From the NCBI GenBank assembly GCA_948567375.1, contig OX419757.1, positions 46,314,001 through 46,378,000 on the forward strand: a stretch of 64,000 bases of DNA. Direction: 5' to 3'. The notes under the pieces were generated by a model, which was given only the letters and a program-made list of their open reading frames with translations, had not been told where the DNA came from and made no database searches. Position 1 is the first letter of the stretch. Each line of letters opens with the position of its first letter. Made by a program: the position numbers and the translations under genes. This document shows positions 45,201 to 58,600 of this stretch, piece by piece. Source of the stretch: Lunularia cruciata. Its lineage: Eukaryota; Streptophyta; Marchantiopsida; Lunulariales; Lunulariaceae.

Positions 45201-47670
45201 AAGGCCTTGGTAATTTTCACTAAATTCTCTCACATATTAGCATTAAAATTTTGCAAATCCAAGGAATGCTCATATCTTACTCACATCTATAGGTCAAGGA
45301 ATATGTGCAATAACTTCTACCTTGGTATGTTGAACACCAAGTCCACTAAGATAGATAGTATGACCCAAATACTCAACTTGCTCTTGGAAAAATCTGCACT
45401 TCTTGATATGTAATTTGAGTCCATGAGATCTCAATCTCTCAAACATCTTCAATAAATGTCTTTAATGCTTTTCTACTATAGCAATATACACCAAAATATC
45501 ATCACCATAACACACAACAAAATCCAATCTTGTTAAGATCTTGTGCATGACTTTCTAAATCTTGTTCATGGCTTTCTTGTAGGAGCATTCTTTAACCCAA
45601 ATGGTAAGAGCCTCCACTAATAAAAAACATCCTTACCATGAGGATAATAGCCTAGAATGCTACCTTAGACTCTCTTCCTTCTAGATCAATAATTAATTAT
45701 ATTCTTGTTGAAAATCCAAAAGTACTAAAGACCTTTGTGTGTCCAATTGCATCATAAATCTCATGTGGTGTAGGCATATCATGCCAATTAGGCCTAGTTT
45801 GTTGGTTGATAGGACTATAATGCCCACACATTTGCCTATCTATTGAGTTGCTATGCATATTTTATTGGTTGGCACCACTATGGGTTTAACATACTCTCTA
45901 TGTGAGATCTCTACCACCAAGCTCAAAAATTCTTGACTCTTGTTTTGAATTAAGGCTCTCTCCATGTCTCTATATTTTTAGGGATGTCAAAAGATTTTTT
46001 ATGGCTAATTAGCTCAATCTAAAGTCCCTTAAGAGCACCTAAATTATTCATAATGAAGGAAAACAACTCATGTAGCTCCTCAAGAACCTCCAAACTCTCC
46101 TTCTCTTTCCTTCATGTAAGCTTAGTCCAATGTTTGGTTCCCAAGTATCCTTTATAAATATTATAGAGGTGGAAGATGCACTAACTACTTGCTACATTTG
46201 GCCTTGGGAGACAGATTTTCATACTCCTAAAGGCTAGAATCTCCAACTTTTGATCCTAGTTGCATCCTAGGTGGACCAAGAGTGTATCCCAAGTAAACCA
46301 TTCTCACTAGTTATGTACCAAGAATACTGTGCCTACTTGGCCCATCACCTCTAACATATGCTTGAATTATCTTGATAGGTACAAAGCTCACAAGTGTTTG
46401 AGTGGTGATGCTTATAAAGTGTATCCTACACTACAACCCAAGGCTCACAATCCAAGTCTGACTATTTAGGTCCATAGCTTGACCTAATACTTGATGCTTA
46501 GATGACTATAATCTACTAATACCGGTATCAAAACCCACTCTCTCTTATTGGCATTAGGATTCATCAACTATTGTAACTGTGAGTCCCAAAACAAGTCCTT
46601 GTCCTTCTTCTTGATAAGGATAAGAAGTTGTGAAACTCATGAGTGTAGGTAAAGTAGCTCTAAGCTACCCTAAAAGGTTCACTATTTCCATATATGACCT
46701 ATCAACCACTCCCACCATCTAAGATTAGTACATAGGTTCCAAAATCTTATCAATAATAAGGTGCGGTAGTAATTGAATCCCATCATAGGCACATTGTAAA
46801 ACCTCTCTAGGTATGAGGTTTGTCCACCAAAGATGATGATGATGGGCCCAAGATCCCACTCTAGCCATATCCAAAAATATTGCAGGGCCAATCTATAACC
46901 AAACCTAATGTATACTTGCCATCATCTATGTGTAAGAGTCAAACATCAAAGGGATATTCTCCAAAATGTATGTTGAAGAAATTGCCAAATGGACTTAGAG
47001 CTATTGTAGTATATGTCATATCTCCCAAAAAATACCAAAAAATATATATTTTAAACTATAAACTTGGCATGCATTTGTATGTCCTTGACATGGACATCTT
47101 AAAATTACAAAATCATGCGCTCTCAACAAGGAAATGTCTAATGGTAGAGTCTTTTGGTAACCTCAAACTATTGACATTGGTAATAACTCAAGATAGCAAT
47201 TGGCCAAGTATGCCACATGACGTAGAGAGACTTGTTTTGTAGTCTCATCTCTTTCTACATACAAGTACCTCAACCTATATGCGTGCCTATAGTACCACAA
47301 CTAGTCTAGTGTTAATCATACCTTACAAATCGAATAGGCATACTCTTTCCATTGGATATTAACAAGCAATAGATGTTATCTTCAAAGATGACAAGGTAAC
47401 AAACTCTATAGGATCATCATCAAACTGATCCATTAGTAGTACAAAGGCTCTACTCCAAGCCTTTTTCACCAACCAATGTGTGTAATCCTTTAACTCATCA
47501 AATTCTACAACAAAATATCCAAGGTGGATGGAACTACTCCACTCATACTCCAAATCTTAATGATCTCTTATTGTACCAAAGTATCCTCGACATGGGCATT
47601 TCCCTAAATTAATTCACCAAGCAAAGTAACAAAACCTCTAAAAATTTAGATTGATATCATGGTCCCCAAT
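42200..47670 (-). mobile_element. Ty3/gypsy element E1 (second family), degenerate
   Basis: Minus-strand pol remnant with RT at about 45,280-45,800, RNase H at about 44,780-45,170 and integrase at about 43,880-44,700, in the order expected for Ty3/gypsy. The RT active site still reads YGDDILV (TATGGTGATGAT, complement of 45498-45509). The integrase core piece at 43,898-44,104 contains YILVMEEYFSKYIE and LSHFGAPTKIL. Upstream, 46-47.6 kb should hold gag/protease but is unreadable. Beyond the integrase a 60-70 bp block ending in ATAAACTCCAAAGT occurs twice, near 42,380 and 42,900. No LTR is obvious. A partial sister copy is at 59.6-61.96 kb. Confidence 0.65.
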
Positions 47671-48090
47671 TGTAAAAGACCAAGGAGAGAAATAGGAGAA
47701 TGGAAGATCAAAGTGAAAGATCATATTAGGACTCTTGATTGAGGTGAACTCCAAATGCCTAGTATGAGCTTGGGCTTTGGTATTTATAGGGAATACACAA
47801 AGCTATTGAGAAGCTTTTTGAAAGCCATTTTCTTAGAGTGCAAGCTAAGTTAACATGGAAGCTTCCTTCTAGAAGCAATCTACTTGGCGTGCAAGCTAAG
47901 CTAGTTGGAAGACTTCCCAAGAAGTTTTCTATTAAAATTCACCTACTTGGCATGCAAGCTAAGCTAGCTGGGAGCTTCCCAAGTAGCTTCCTAGGTGCTT
48001 CTAGAGTATTCTTATAAATTTTAGCAAATTTGGCATATTTGCTATTTTGTTAGTCTTAACTAACTTGTTTGTAAACTCCATATTGTTACA
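47671..48090 (-). repeat. 3' LTR of chromovirus C
   Basis: 420 bp, plus-strand TGTAAAAGACC to ATTGTTACA. It contains the same TATA and AGCTTCTAGAAGC-type palindromes in a weaker form. Confidence 0.85.
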
Positions 48091-48099
48091 TATTTTTCT

Positions 48100-49380
48100 A
48101 TGACTAGTTGGTGATGACCTTTTCACCATGGAAAATTTAAACTCTTGGATGGCCATTTGTGCATTGTGGAGACAAAAATAGGCTCCCAAGTGGTATTATG
48201 AAGGGGATACCTTTTCCAAAGCACTTTGTACTTGGTATATTGTTGCGGCAATGTTGAATATGGTGACGTGCAAGGATACAATTAACTTCATACTCTTAAC
48301 GATTGTTGATAGACATGGGAGGAAGAGGGATTTGGACATGAATGGAAAAGGATGATGAATTAAAAACAAAGGAAATATGAAAGACAAAGTGGATTTTCAT
48401 ATGACAAAGCAATGCAAGGTGATAAGCAACAAGAGAAATGATTTGGGTGACATCAAATGGACCTATATAATTAGGACTAAGTTTATGAACTTGGGTACCA
48501 AGTGGGAAGGGTAGGTTACTAGAAGAAAACATGATCATATCACCAAGTTGAAAGGTGAGATCACAAAAATATTGATCAAAATATTGCTTCAAAATATTGA
48601 TAATTTTAAACAACAAGGAGATGATATTTGGCTTGGTCTAGGGAGTAGAATATTATGGTCAAGAAGGTGGAAGTATGAGGAATGTGAGATAGAGGAGGAG
48701 CAAGAAAGGAATCTGGAATAAGTGAGTCTTGGCCAAAATTAAAGAAGAAGGGAAAGAATCTAGTGCTTGGAATTATTGTAGGCAAACTCAACAACTACAA
48801 GGATTCATCCCAATTGGTAAGGTGAACATTGATAAAGGCAAAAAGCATATCCTCCAAGGTGCAAATTTCACATTTGGTTTGCCCATCAGTTTGAGGATGA
48901 TAGGCCGTGGACAAAGCAAGCTTGGTCTTGAGTAGCTTGCATAGTGATTACCAAAATTACCAATGAATCAAGGATCATGGTCAAAGATAAGTACATGAGG
49001 TATGCAAATGATGTTTGAAGACATTGTCAAAGTAGAATATCCACTATATCAAAGGTTTGGGCCACGTGGATTTGCTTACTAACCTTATTAAAAACCACCA
49101 CAATTGCTCTATGACCTTGCTTTATCTTTGCCAAGGATGTAATGAGATTTGAGCTCACATGTTCCTACCACATAGACAAGATGGGAAGGAGTCCACTCAA
49201 TTCTTGGTTACTAGCCTTGTTGCATTGGTAGCTATCACAAGATTGGACAAACTCTTGAACCTCTTGTGCCATGTTGGGCTATCACCATTGGTATTGTAGG
49301 GTATCCAAGGTCTTGTCCACATCCATGTGATAAGCAATTAGTAAGTCATGGGCTTCTTGAAGGCACCCAAGTTGTAGATC
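48100..49380 (-). pseudogene. integrase C-terminal part and chromodomain of chromovirus C
   Basis: Minus-strand pieces matching the 3' third of elements A and B: the H2C2 zinc-binding segment at about 49,282-49,380 (LQEAHDLL, HMDVDKTLDTLQ), broken integrase core at 48.9-49.2 kb, and the post-integrase region at 48.30-48.62 kb (LGTQVHKLSPNYIGPFDV). Stops and shifts throughout. Confidence 0.65.
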
Positions 49381-50072
49381 TATAACACCCATTGTGCATA
49401 TGTGTGGTATTGTGATATTTAGCTTGGTATTACAAGTACTTGAGAGATATTCTTTATAAGAGATAAAAGATAGTTCTATATTAGTCATGATTAGCTAAAG
49501 TTAGTCATAGCTAAGATAGAGGGGACCTTACTTTAGAGGAAGTGGAAAAGACGAGCATCATTATTTTGGATTCTAATGTTTTGACTTGATATTATTCCTA
49601 GGTGTTTGGCTTTGAGGAAAGAGTTGAGAACTCTTGGGCCCGCAAGCCTTTTTGTTTTGGATTCTTCTATAGTCCAAGGATAGCCAATGTGAAGGAATCC
49701 TTGACTTAGTGATTGGGTCAAGATAAGATCACATGCTTAGTGGAATATGCCCATGTGGATGGATATTCCTTTATACTTTTTGACTTGACTTGACTTGACT
49801 TGACTTTTAGCCTAGTAACTTGAGTTACTCCAATAATTAGTAATTTTGGTGTGTAACTATTTCACAAGTATATAAACAAGGAGTGAGGAAGTACTCATCA
49901 TTGTTTCATTGCAACTATCTCTCTCTCATTAAGTTCTCTAGTGAGCAATGTCTTGAGTCTTGGAGTTTTAGCCTTGGAAGAGTATGATGGAGTTGGGGTT
50001 CCCTGCCTTCTTAGTCCATGGTGCACTTCCATAATAATCATCAGAGGTTCATCTTGAGTGAGAGACCGGCTG

Positions 50073-50497
50073 TGTAATAGTATGTAATTTAGCGACGTAG
50101 CTAGTAAGGCTAACGAAGTAGGGAATGAGCCAAATTAGCCTAGAATATCCCAAAATCATCTAGGAAGTTTCTTGGGAAGTTTCTCGACTAGTTAACTTGT
50201 GCTCCTAGTAGGTAGCTTCTAGAAAAAAACTTCAAGAAGCTTCTAACTAGCTTAGCTTGCATGCCAAGTAGGAGGCTTCTAGAAGGAAGCTTCTTGAGAA
50301 GCTTCCTAGTTAACTTGACTTGCACTCTAAAAAAGCGGCTCAAGGAAGCTTCTTGAGAAGCTTCTCAAGGGCCTTGTATGTTACCTATAAATACCAAAGC
50401 CAAAGCTCATGCTAGGGATTTGGAGTTTTCCCTCATTCAAGTGTCTCAATGTGAGTTTCTATTCTCATAGTTCTCTCCTTGGATTTGGTCTTTTACA
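50073..50497 (+). repeat. 5' LTR of chromovirus B
   Basis: 425 bp from TGTAATAG to CTTTTACA. From left to right: a cluster of TTCnnGAA/GAAnnTTC units at about 50,175-50,360, then TATAAATA at 50396-50403, then the transcribed R/U5 part ending at the primer binding site. Confidence 0.92.
50231..50243. promoter_or_regulatory. perfect three-part heat-shock element in LTR
   Basis: TTCAAGAAGCTTC fits TTCnnGAAnnTTC exactly and lies about 150 bp upstream of the intact TATA box of this LTR. Further two-part sites flank it (TTCTAGAA at 50277-50284, GAAGCTTC at 50286-50293 and at 50298-50305). Confidence 0.65.
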
Positions 50498-50523
50498 TTG
50501 GTATTAGAGCAGGAATGGGATAG

Positions 50524-53500
50524 ATGGAATCTATGGACCACCAAATTGACTTCCACCAAACCATTGGGATTTTTGCATCCAAGTACTACCCAAGCATCAT
50601 TTCACACAATTCATCACCTTGCACTTTTGACAAGATTTCCTACATATGATCACCATATCTGAGGAACCCTTGGTGCTTCCGGTTGTAGCTTATAGAGAAC
50701 GATGGACGTGCTATTTCTATGTGTTAATAAATTAGATAAATTGGGGTGGTGTGATAGAGTAGCAACCATAGCGGCAATACTCCATGTTATCCTTGCTATG
50801 CAACAACAAATTGAGCACCTTACTTGATTGTTGGATGAATGAGATCTTTGATGACAATAGCAGGTAGAGAGAGTACCAATTTGAGAAGGAGCATATTGGA
50901 TCAGATTCCCTAAACCCAAGGTATTTGAAAGCAAGAATCTTCTAGGTGTAGTGGAGAATCTTGTGTTTGATTGTGAACATTATTTTGAAACTACCAATCT
51001 ACAAGATGAGCAAAAACATATACTCTTGGCTTCTAACCAATTGGATGGAGTAGCAAAGCTATGGTGGAGATTCCGAGTGGAGCAAGTTGAATGACAAAAT
51101 GTTGCACAAATCTTGACATAGGCAGAATTCAAGAGCGCAATAATTAGTCAGTTCCAAGCTATAAATGCCACACGAGCTGCACGGGATAAGTTGGTAGAAT
51201 TGAAACAGATTGGCTCTGTAAGAAGTTATATCACGCAGTTCCAAAACACCATCATGAAAATTCTAAATATATTAGAAGGTGAAGCTCTGGATAGATTTGT
51301 GAGGGGCTTGAAGGCAAGAACCAAATTAGAAGTAACTATGCAAGAGCCATAACACTTGGAGGAAGCCATGCTGTTGGCCAAAAATTTTGATTCCTTGGTG
51401 GCAACAACTTGGTCTCGATCTCAACCTCCACAAAGCCTACCAATACGCTACACACAAGTGGATTAGCCAGCACCAATGGAGATTGATGTCATTCAATGAA
51501 GACCACTTGGTATGGCAGATAGAGAGAAACTGCAACAAAATGGTGGTTGTTTTTATTGTCGCCAATTTGGGCATCGCATTGCTGAATGTCCACTCAAGAA
51601 TGGACGACCTTGACAAGTTGCCCAAGTGGAGTCTGTAGAGCGGAATGATCAAGGAAATGAGGAATCCTAGTAGGAGATTTTGAGCCGCCTATTGGGAGTT
51701 TGACTAGTTCCAATGGGATTGAAGGCTCGACCTATACAAGTTTGCTTCACTTGCAATGTATGATATCTAATTGGGGTTGTATGATTTTGGTTGATTCAGG
51801 AAGTTTAGAGAATTGTATGTCTATGCAAGTAGCAAAGGAATTGTGTATTCCTATCAAGCTAGTGATTGGAAGTAGTTTGATGATAGCGGATGGTAGAAAG
51901 GGTTCTGCATTCCGCACTTTGCATCTTGTTACCTTCAAGATTGAGAAGGAGCATTTAGAGTGTATGAGGTTTGTAGTGGCACCTCTACACTATGATATCA
52001 TTCTAGGTTTACCTTGGCTTGAACATCATAAGGTTCATTTTGATTGGACCCGACGCTTAATTCAAGTACAACACCAAGGTAGGAATTTCTGATTAGGTTG
52101 TTTGGCACCTCTGAGTAAGACACCTAAGAATAGTCAGTCTCAAGATAGGAAGTTTTTTGAGAAGGTAGCTATAGAGCAAACTTGGAAGAGAGATGCGTCT
52201 CAAGAAGGGAAGTTTGTTAGTAAAGTAGCCATGGAGCAAGCTTTGGAGGAAGATAAGTCTATATTTGCAGTGTGGATCAAGCCGATTGCATAAGAAAAAT
52301 CTGCAGAGAGCCAAGAGCCTCATCAAGCAATAGTTGATTGGATAGTTAAGGATTTTGCAGACGTGTTTCCGGATGATCTGCCAAAGGGATTACCCTCCAA
52401 TCAAGGTATGCCCTTCAAGATCAAGTTATTGCCAAGGAGTACATTGAGTAGACTAATCTATTGGCTCTCACCAAAGGAGTTGGAAGAGTTGCAAACAACA
52501 CTTATAGAGTTGTTGGAGAAAGACTTTATAGGACATAGTACCTCTCCTTGGGGAGCACCAATACTATTTGTTCCAAAGAAGGATGGAAGACTTTGTTTTT
52601 TTATTGATTATAATGAGCTCAATAAGCAAACCGTGAAGAATGCATATCCCTTGCCTCGGATAGATGACTTGCTTGATCAACTAAGTGGAGCACACTACTT
52701 TTCCAAGTTGGATCTTTGTAGTGGCTATTGGAAAATTCCTATTGATAGAGAGGATGTGCAAAAGACTACCTTTCGCACAAGGTATGGGCATTTTGAGTGG
52801 AGAGTTCTACCTTTTGGACTCACTAATGCTCTAGTAGTCTTCATGGATCAGATGCATCGGGTGTTGGATGAACTATTGGATTGGTCTATGGTGGTGCTCT
52901 TGGATGCCATCTTAATCTATAGCAAGATAGAGGTAGAACACGTGAATTAGGTGCAAGAAGTCCTAAGACGACTATGACAATGGAAATTTTACTGCAAGAA
53001 GTCAAAGTGTGCTTTTTGGCAGAAGGAGGTTCCCTTCTTGGGTCATAAGATCTCATCATAGGGGATCAAGATGGAAGAAGAGAAGATCAAGGCCATTACT
53101 AATTGGCCTACTCCAAAGGATGCTATAGAAGATAGGCATTCAATGGATTGGCTAGTTTTTACTAATGGTTCATCCACTATTATGCTCATGTGGTTGCACC
53201 ATTGACTGACCTCTTGGGAAAGAACTTGAGCTTCCAGTGGACCACCAAGCATGAAGAAGCATTCCAAAAGTTAAATCATATGGTGTCTTCAAGACCCATT
53301 CTTCAACCATATGATCCTCAACTACCTTGTGTGGTTGATTTTGATGCTTCTAACTTTGCAATTGGAGTTGTGTTGCAACAAGAATTCCCAAATGGACTAC
53401 ATCCCATTGCCTTTGTGTCTTGCCGACCAAATACAGCTGAAAGAAATTACTCTACTCTAGATTATAAATAACTTGCAATGATATATGCCACCAAGATATA

Positions 53501-55225
53501 GAGGCATTATCTCTTGGGGAAACAAGTGATCATGCAAACTGATTGCAAGCCATTGTTGCAGACCCTACACTTGGAGCACATGAAGAGTTGACATCATCAA
53601 TGGGAAGAGCAACTCCAATTATTTGACATCAAACTTGAATACAAACCAGGTCGGTTCCATGTCATCCCTGATGCTCTATCATGACAACCTGATTTAAAGG
53701 CGCTTCCTCTCATCACGGTGGCAATTACAACGGTGTCAATTGACCCCAAGGTCCATAACAAGTTTCAATCAACTCTACAACAAGATCACTTCTTCCAAAT
53801 GGTACATGGTCATCTGACAACATGCAACAAAGAGTACAACACCTTGTCCTTCAAGGAAGGCCTTCTATTCCATGCGGACCAGATCTATGTTCCAGCCAAA
53901 GGTGATCTTTGACTTGTGCACCTTCAAGAAGCCCATGATTTACCAATAGTTGGTCACATGGGAGTGGACAAGACCTTAGGCACCCTCCAACACCAATGAT
54001 GGTGGCCCAACATGACATGAGATGTTTGGGACTTTGTCCAATCATATGAGAGTTGTCAACGTAACAAGGCCAATAACCAAAAGCCAAGTGGACTCCTTCA
54101 GCCACTTCCCATTTCAACTACTTGTTGGGAACATGTGAGCTTAGATCTCATCACTTCCTTACCAGACACAACAAGGTCACACAACAATTGTGGTGTTTGT
54201 AGATAAGCGTAGTGAGCAAATCCATTTGGCACCAACACTTGATACTATGGATGCTTCAACCTTGGCACAACTCTACTTTGATAATGTCTTCAAACATCAT
54301 GGGATGCCACATGTACTCATCTCCGACCGTGATCCTTGCTTCACCGGAAAGTTTTGGCAAGCACTCTTCTAGCTACTTGGCACCAAGCTTGCTTTGTCCA
54401 CAGCCTATCATCCTCAAATTGATGGAAAAACTAAACATGCAAATCACACCTTGGAAGATATGCTTTGTGTCTTTGTCAACATTCACTATACCAATTGGGA
54501 TCAATGTCTTGCAGTTGTGGAGTTTGCATACAATTCTATAATTCTAAATAGGTAAGTCTTGGATTCTCTCCTTTCTTTCTCAATTTGGCCTAGATCTGCT
54601 TGTCCTAGATTCTCTTCTTGCTCCTCCTCCATCTCAAGTCCCCCGTACTTCAACCTTCTTGACTACCATCTTTAAATCTCTCCAAAAAGCCAAATCTCAC
54701 CTCCTTATTGCTCAAAATCATCAAAAACAATATGTGGACCATCATCGTTGTGATCTCACCTTTGAAGTTGGTGATAAAGTTATGTTATCCTCTATAATCT
54801 ACCCCTCTCACTTGATACTCAAGTTCATAAAATTGCCCCTAATTGGATAGGACCTTTTGATGTCACACAACTTGTCTCTCTTGTTGCTTATCAATTTGCT
54901 TTGCCTTCTCATATGCACATACATCCTATCTTTCATGTTTTCAAGTTGAAACCCTTTGTTCATAATCCTTCTTCTTTCTCCTCTTGAGTCCAAACTCCTC
55001 CTCCCCCAATCCCTATCAATGATCATGAGGAGTACAAAGTTGATCGTATCTTTGCACGTCGCCACATCCAACGAGGACGTCGCCAACATACGGAGTACAA
55101 GGTCCATTGGAAAGGGTATCCCCTTCATGATGCCACATGAGAACTCTTTCTCACCTCCAGAATGCACAGACAACCATCTAGGAGTTTGAAGCTTCAATGG
55201 ACACGAGGACATCACCAACTAGCGG
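50524..55225 (+). pseudogene. gag-pol polyprotein of chromovirus B, with stops
   Basis: Domains in order: gag, broken by several stops, with an intact CCHC zinc knuckle at 51548-51589 (CFYC, GH, C); protease at about 51,700-52,090 with active-site ILVDSG; reverse transcriptase at 52,363-52,950 with [21 protein letters not shown] and [11 protein letters not shown], but the catalytic YxDD box reads [10 protein letters not shown], losing the second Asp; RNase H from about 53,200 (VVDFDASNFAIG); integrase zinc finger near 53,940 and core around 54,190-54,370 (LISDRDPCFTGKF); chromodomain at 55,021-55,150 (EYKVDRIF, EYKVHWKGYP) with a TGA in place of a conserved Trp. A dead autonomous element. Confidence 0.85.
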
Positions 55226-55235
55226 TGGGGTGATA

Positions 55236-55660
55236 TGTAACCATATGGAGTTTAGTGACGTAGCTAGTAAGGCTAACAAAGTAAGGAATGAGCCAAATTG
55301 GCCTAGAATATTCCAAAAGCATCTAGGAAGCTTCTTGGGAAGCTTCCTAACTAGTTGACTTATGCCCCAAGTAGGTAGCTTCTAGAAGGAAACTTCTAGA
55401 AGCTTCTAACTAGCTTAGCTTGCATGCCAAGTAGATGGCTTCTAGAAGAAAGCTTCTTTAGAAGCTTCCTAGTTAACTTGACTTGCACTCTAAGAAAGCG
55501 GCTCAAGGAAGCTTCTTGAGAAACTTCTCAAGGGCCTTGTATGCTACCTACAAATACCAAAGCTAAAGCTCATGCTAGGCATTTGGAGTTCTTCCTCATT
55601 CAAGTGTCCCAATATGAGTTTCTATTCTCCTATTTCTCTCTTCGGATTTGGTCTTTTATA
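55236..55660 (+). repeat. 3' LTR of chromovirus B
   Basis: 425 bp from TGTAACCATATGG to CTTTTATA. It differs from the 5' LTR at roughly a tenth of positions, so the insertion is old. Its TATA box has decayed to TACAAATA. Confidence 0.92.
55394..55406. promoter_or_regulatory. perfect three-part heat-shock element in LTR
   Basis: TTCTAGAAGCTTC fits TTCnnGAAnnTTC exactly. It is at the position equivalent to the 50231 site of the 5' LTR but differs in the spacer bases, with all nine contact bases kept. Confidence 0.6.
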
Positions 55661-55679
55661 GGCCGGCTAACAGAAGATC

Positions 55680-58600
55680 CCCCTTGCCTAGAACATAGAT
55701 CTAGTTCTCACAAAATAGAAAGCCTTCCTTGAAGGAGAAGGTGTTGTATTCCTTGTCATATGCTACAAGACAACCTTGTAACATTTGAAAGAAGTGGTCT
55801 TGTTATAAAGTGGTCCTAAACTTGATTTGGACTTTTGAGTCAAGTGACACTATCATAATTGCTAACATGATGTGAGGTTCAATAAGAGTCTTCAGATTAG
55901 GTCATCATGATAAGGCTTCAGGTATGACATGGGACCTATCAGGTTTGTACTCAAGTTTGATATCAAACAACTATAGTTGTTCCTCCCATCAATGATATCA
56001 ATGCTTTATGTGCTCCAAATGTATCATGTACAACAAAGTTTTGTGATTGATTCATATGATCACTTGTGTCCCCAAGAAATAATGCCTCTATATCTTGTGG
56101 CATATACCATTGCTAGTTTTTTTCAATCTTAAGTAGAGTAATTCCTCTTTTTTTTGGCAAGACATAAAGGCAATGTGATGTAACTTATATGGAAATTCTC
56201 GTTGCAACATTGCTCAAATGGCAAAGTTAGAAGCATCAAAATCAACCACACAAGGTAGTTGAGGATCATAGGGTTGAAGAATGGGTCTTGAAGATACCAT
56301 ATGCTTCAATTTCTTGAATGCTTATTTGTGCTTGGTGGTCTACTAAAAGCTTGAGATTTTCTCCAGGAGATTGGTCAATGGTGCAACTACATGAGCAAAG
56401 TAGTGGATGAACCATTGGTAAAAAATTACCAATCTATTAAATGCCCACATGCCTATGGTGTCCTTGGGAGTAGGTCAATCAATAATGGATCTGATTTCTC
56501 CTCTTCTATCTTGATCCCCTCCAATGAGACCTAAAAAGGTAACTTCCTTTTGCCAAAAGGCACACTTTGACTTCTTGTAGTAAAACTTCCTTTGATATAG
56601 TTGTCTTAGTACTTCTCACACATGATTTGTGTATTCTACCTCTATCTTGCTCTAGATTAAAATATCATTCAAAAACACCCCATATACCAATCAAATAGCC
56701 CATATAACATCCAATGCATATGATCTATAAAGACTACTAAATTTTTAGTGAGTCTAAAAGGTAGAACTATCCATTCAAAATACCCATACCTTGGGCAAAA
56801 GGTAAGCTTTTGTACATCCTATTTGTCAATAAGAATTTGCCAATAGTCACTTTGAAGATCCAACTTAGAGAAGTATCATGCTTCAATCCATTGTATCCAG
56901 CAAGTCATCAATTCAAGGCAAATGATATGTATTCTTTATTATTTATTTATTGAGGCCATGGTAATTATGTTGGAAGTAATGGCTCCCATCCTTCCATCCA
57001 ATAGTACTGGTTCTTCCCAAAGAGATGTACTATGTTGTATGAAATCCTTCACCAACATCTCTATTAATGTTTTTCAAAGATCTTCCAACTCCTTTGGTGA
57101 GAGCAAATAGATTGGTCTACTTATTGGATTTCTTCTTGGCAATAACTCGATCTTGAAGTGCATACCGCAATTAGAAGGTAACTTCTTTAGTAAATCATCT
57201 AAAAATACATCTACAAACTCTTGAACTATATAATCAATCATTGCTTGATGAAGCCTCTAGCCCTTATCAGATTCTCCATGCACAATTGACTTGATTCACA
57301 TTGTAAAAATAAGAATATCTTGTTCCAAAGCTTATTCTATGGTTACTTTAATAACAAAATTCTCATCTTGGGATAGACTATTCTTAGGTGTTTTATTCAA
57401 CATGCTAGATAAACAAATTGGAAATTTTTATCTTGGTGTTATACTTGAATTTTTCATCAGGTCAAATCAAATTGAACCTGATGATTATCAAGCCAATGCA
57501 AATCTAAAATGGTCTCATATGGTAGAGATGCCATTACAAACCTCATACATTCCAAATATTCTTTCTCAATCTTGAATATAACAAGATGTGAGGTACAAAA
57601 TGTAGAATCTTTTCTATTATCCATCATCATTAATATAATTCCAATTACTAGCTTGATAGGAATAACTAATTTTCTTGTTAATTTCATGGACATTCAATTC
57701 TTTGAATTTCCAAAATCAACCAAAATTTTACAATCACGATCAAATATCATACCTTACAAGTGAAACAAACTTGTATAATTTGAACCTTTAATCCCATTGG
57801 AACTAATCAAGTTCCCAATAGGTGGTTCAAACTCTCTTATTGGGATTTTTTTGCTCTAATCATTATGTTCAACAAAATCTATTTGAGTGATTTGTCAAGG
57901 TTGTCCATTCTTGAGTGGACATTCAACAATGCAATGTACAATTTAGTGATAATCAAACCAACCACCATTTTGTTGCAATCTTTCCTTATATGTAGTGCCA
58001 AGTAGTATGTGTTGGAGGGCATCAATATCCATTGGTAAAAGCTCTTCCATCTGTGTGTAATGTGTTGGTAGGTTTTATGATGATTGAGGTTGAGACCCAC
58101 TTGTTGCAACCAAGGAATGAAAGTGCTTAGCCAATTGTATTACTTCTTTGAATTGTTTGGGCTCCCACATGGTCACTTCTAATTTGGTGCATGACTTCAA
58201 GGCCCTCAAAAATCAATCTAGAGCTTCACCTTCACTTATACAACATTTGTATTATGGTGTTTTGGAATTGATTGATATAGCTTCTTAGAGAACCAATCTA
58301 TTGCAATTTTTCCAATCTATCTTGTGTGGCTTATGCAACATTATACTTAGTAATCACCCAATTATTGCACCCTTGAATTGTTCTCATGTCTAGATTGGCA
58401 CAAATAATTGCTATTTAGCTTGCTCTGCTCAGAATTGTCACCATAATTGTGCAACTCCATCCATGAGCTTGAAGCCAAAGAATCCATCACCATTCATCTT
58501 GACGATTTGTAACTTCAAAATAACATTTGCAATCAAATAAAAAATTCTCCACTATGCTCAAGACATTCTTGCCTTCAAATACCTTGGGCTTTGGAAATTG

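Larger units (their letters stand above)
50073..55660 (+). mobile_element. Ty3/gypsy chromovirus B, full length, nested in solo LTR D
   Basis: 5,588 bp with two 425-bp LTRs, a primer binding site just after the 5' LTR (TTGGTATTAGAGC at 50498-50510, initiator Met-tRNA type) and a purine tract (GCGGTGGGGTGA) before the 3' LTR. The five bases outside the element are GGCTG on the left and GGCCG on the right, a target duplication with one transition. All gag and pol domains are present but carry stops. It is the youngest of the three nested elements by position. Confidence 0.92.
49381..55672 (+). mobile_element. solo LTR D, interrupted by chromovirus B
   Basis: Begins TATAACACCC (a TGTAACACCC-type LTR start with one change) and, after the inserted element B, ends CCGGCTAACA at 55672. 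It has a TATA box (TATATAAAC near 49,870), an initiator-like downstream region and a (TGACT)5 run at 49781-49805. Its own length without B is about 700 bp and no internal coding region is attached, so it is a solo LTR left by recombination. It duplicated AGATC of its host element C. Confidence 0.75.
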
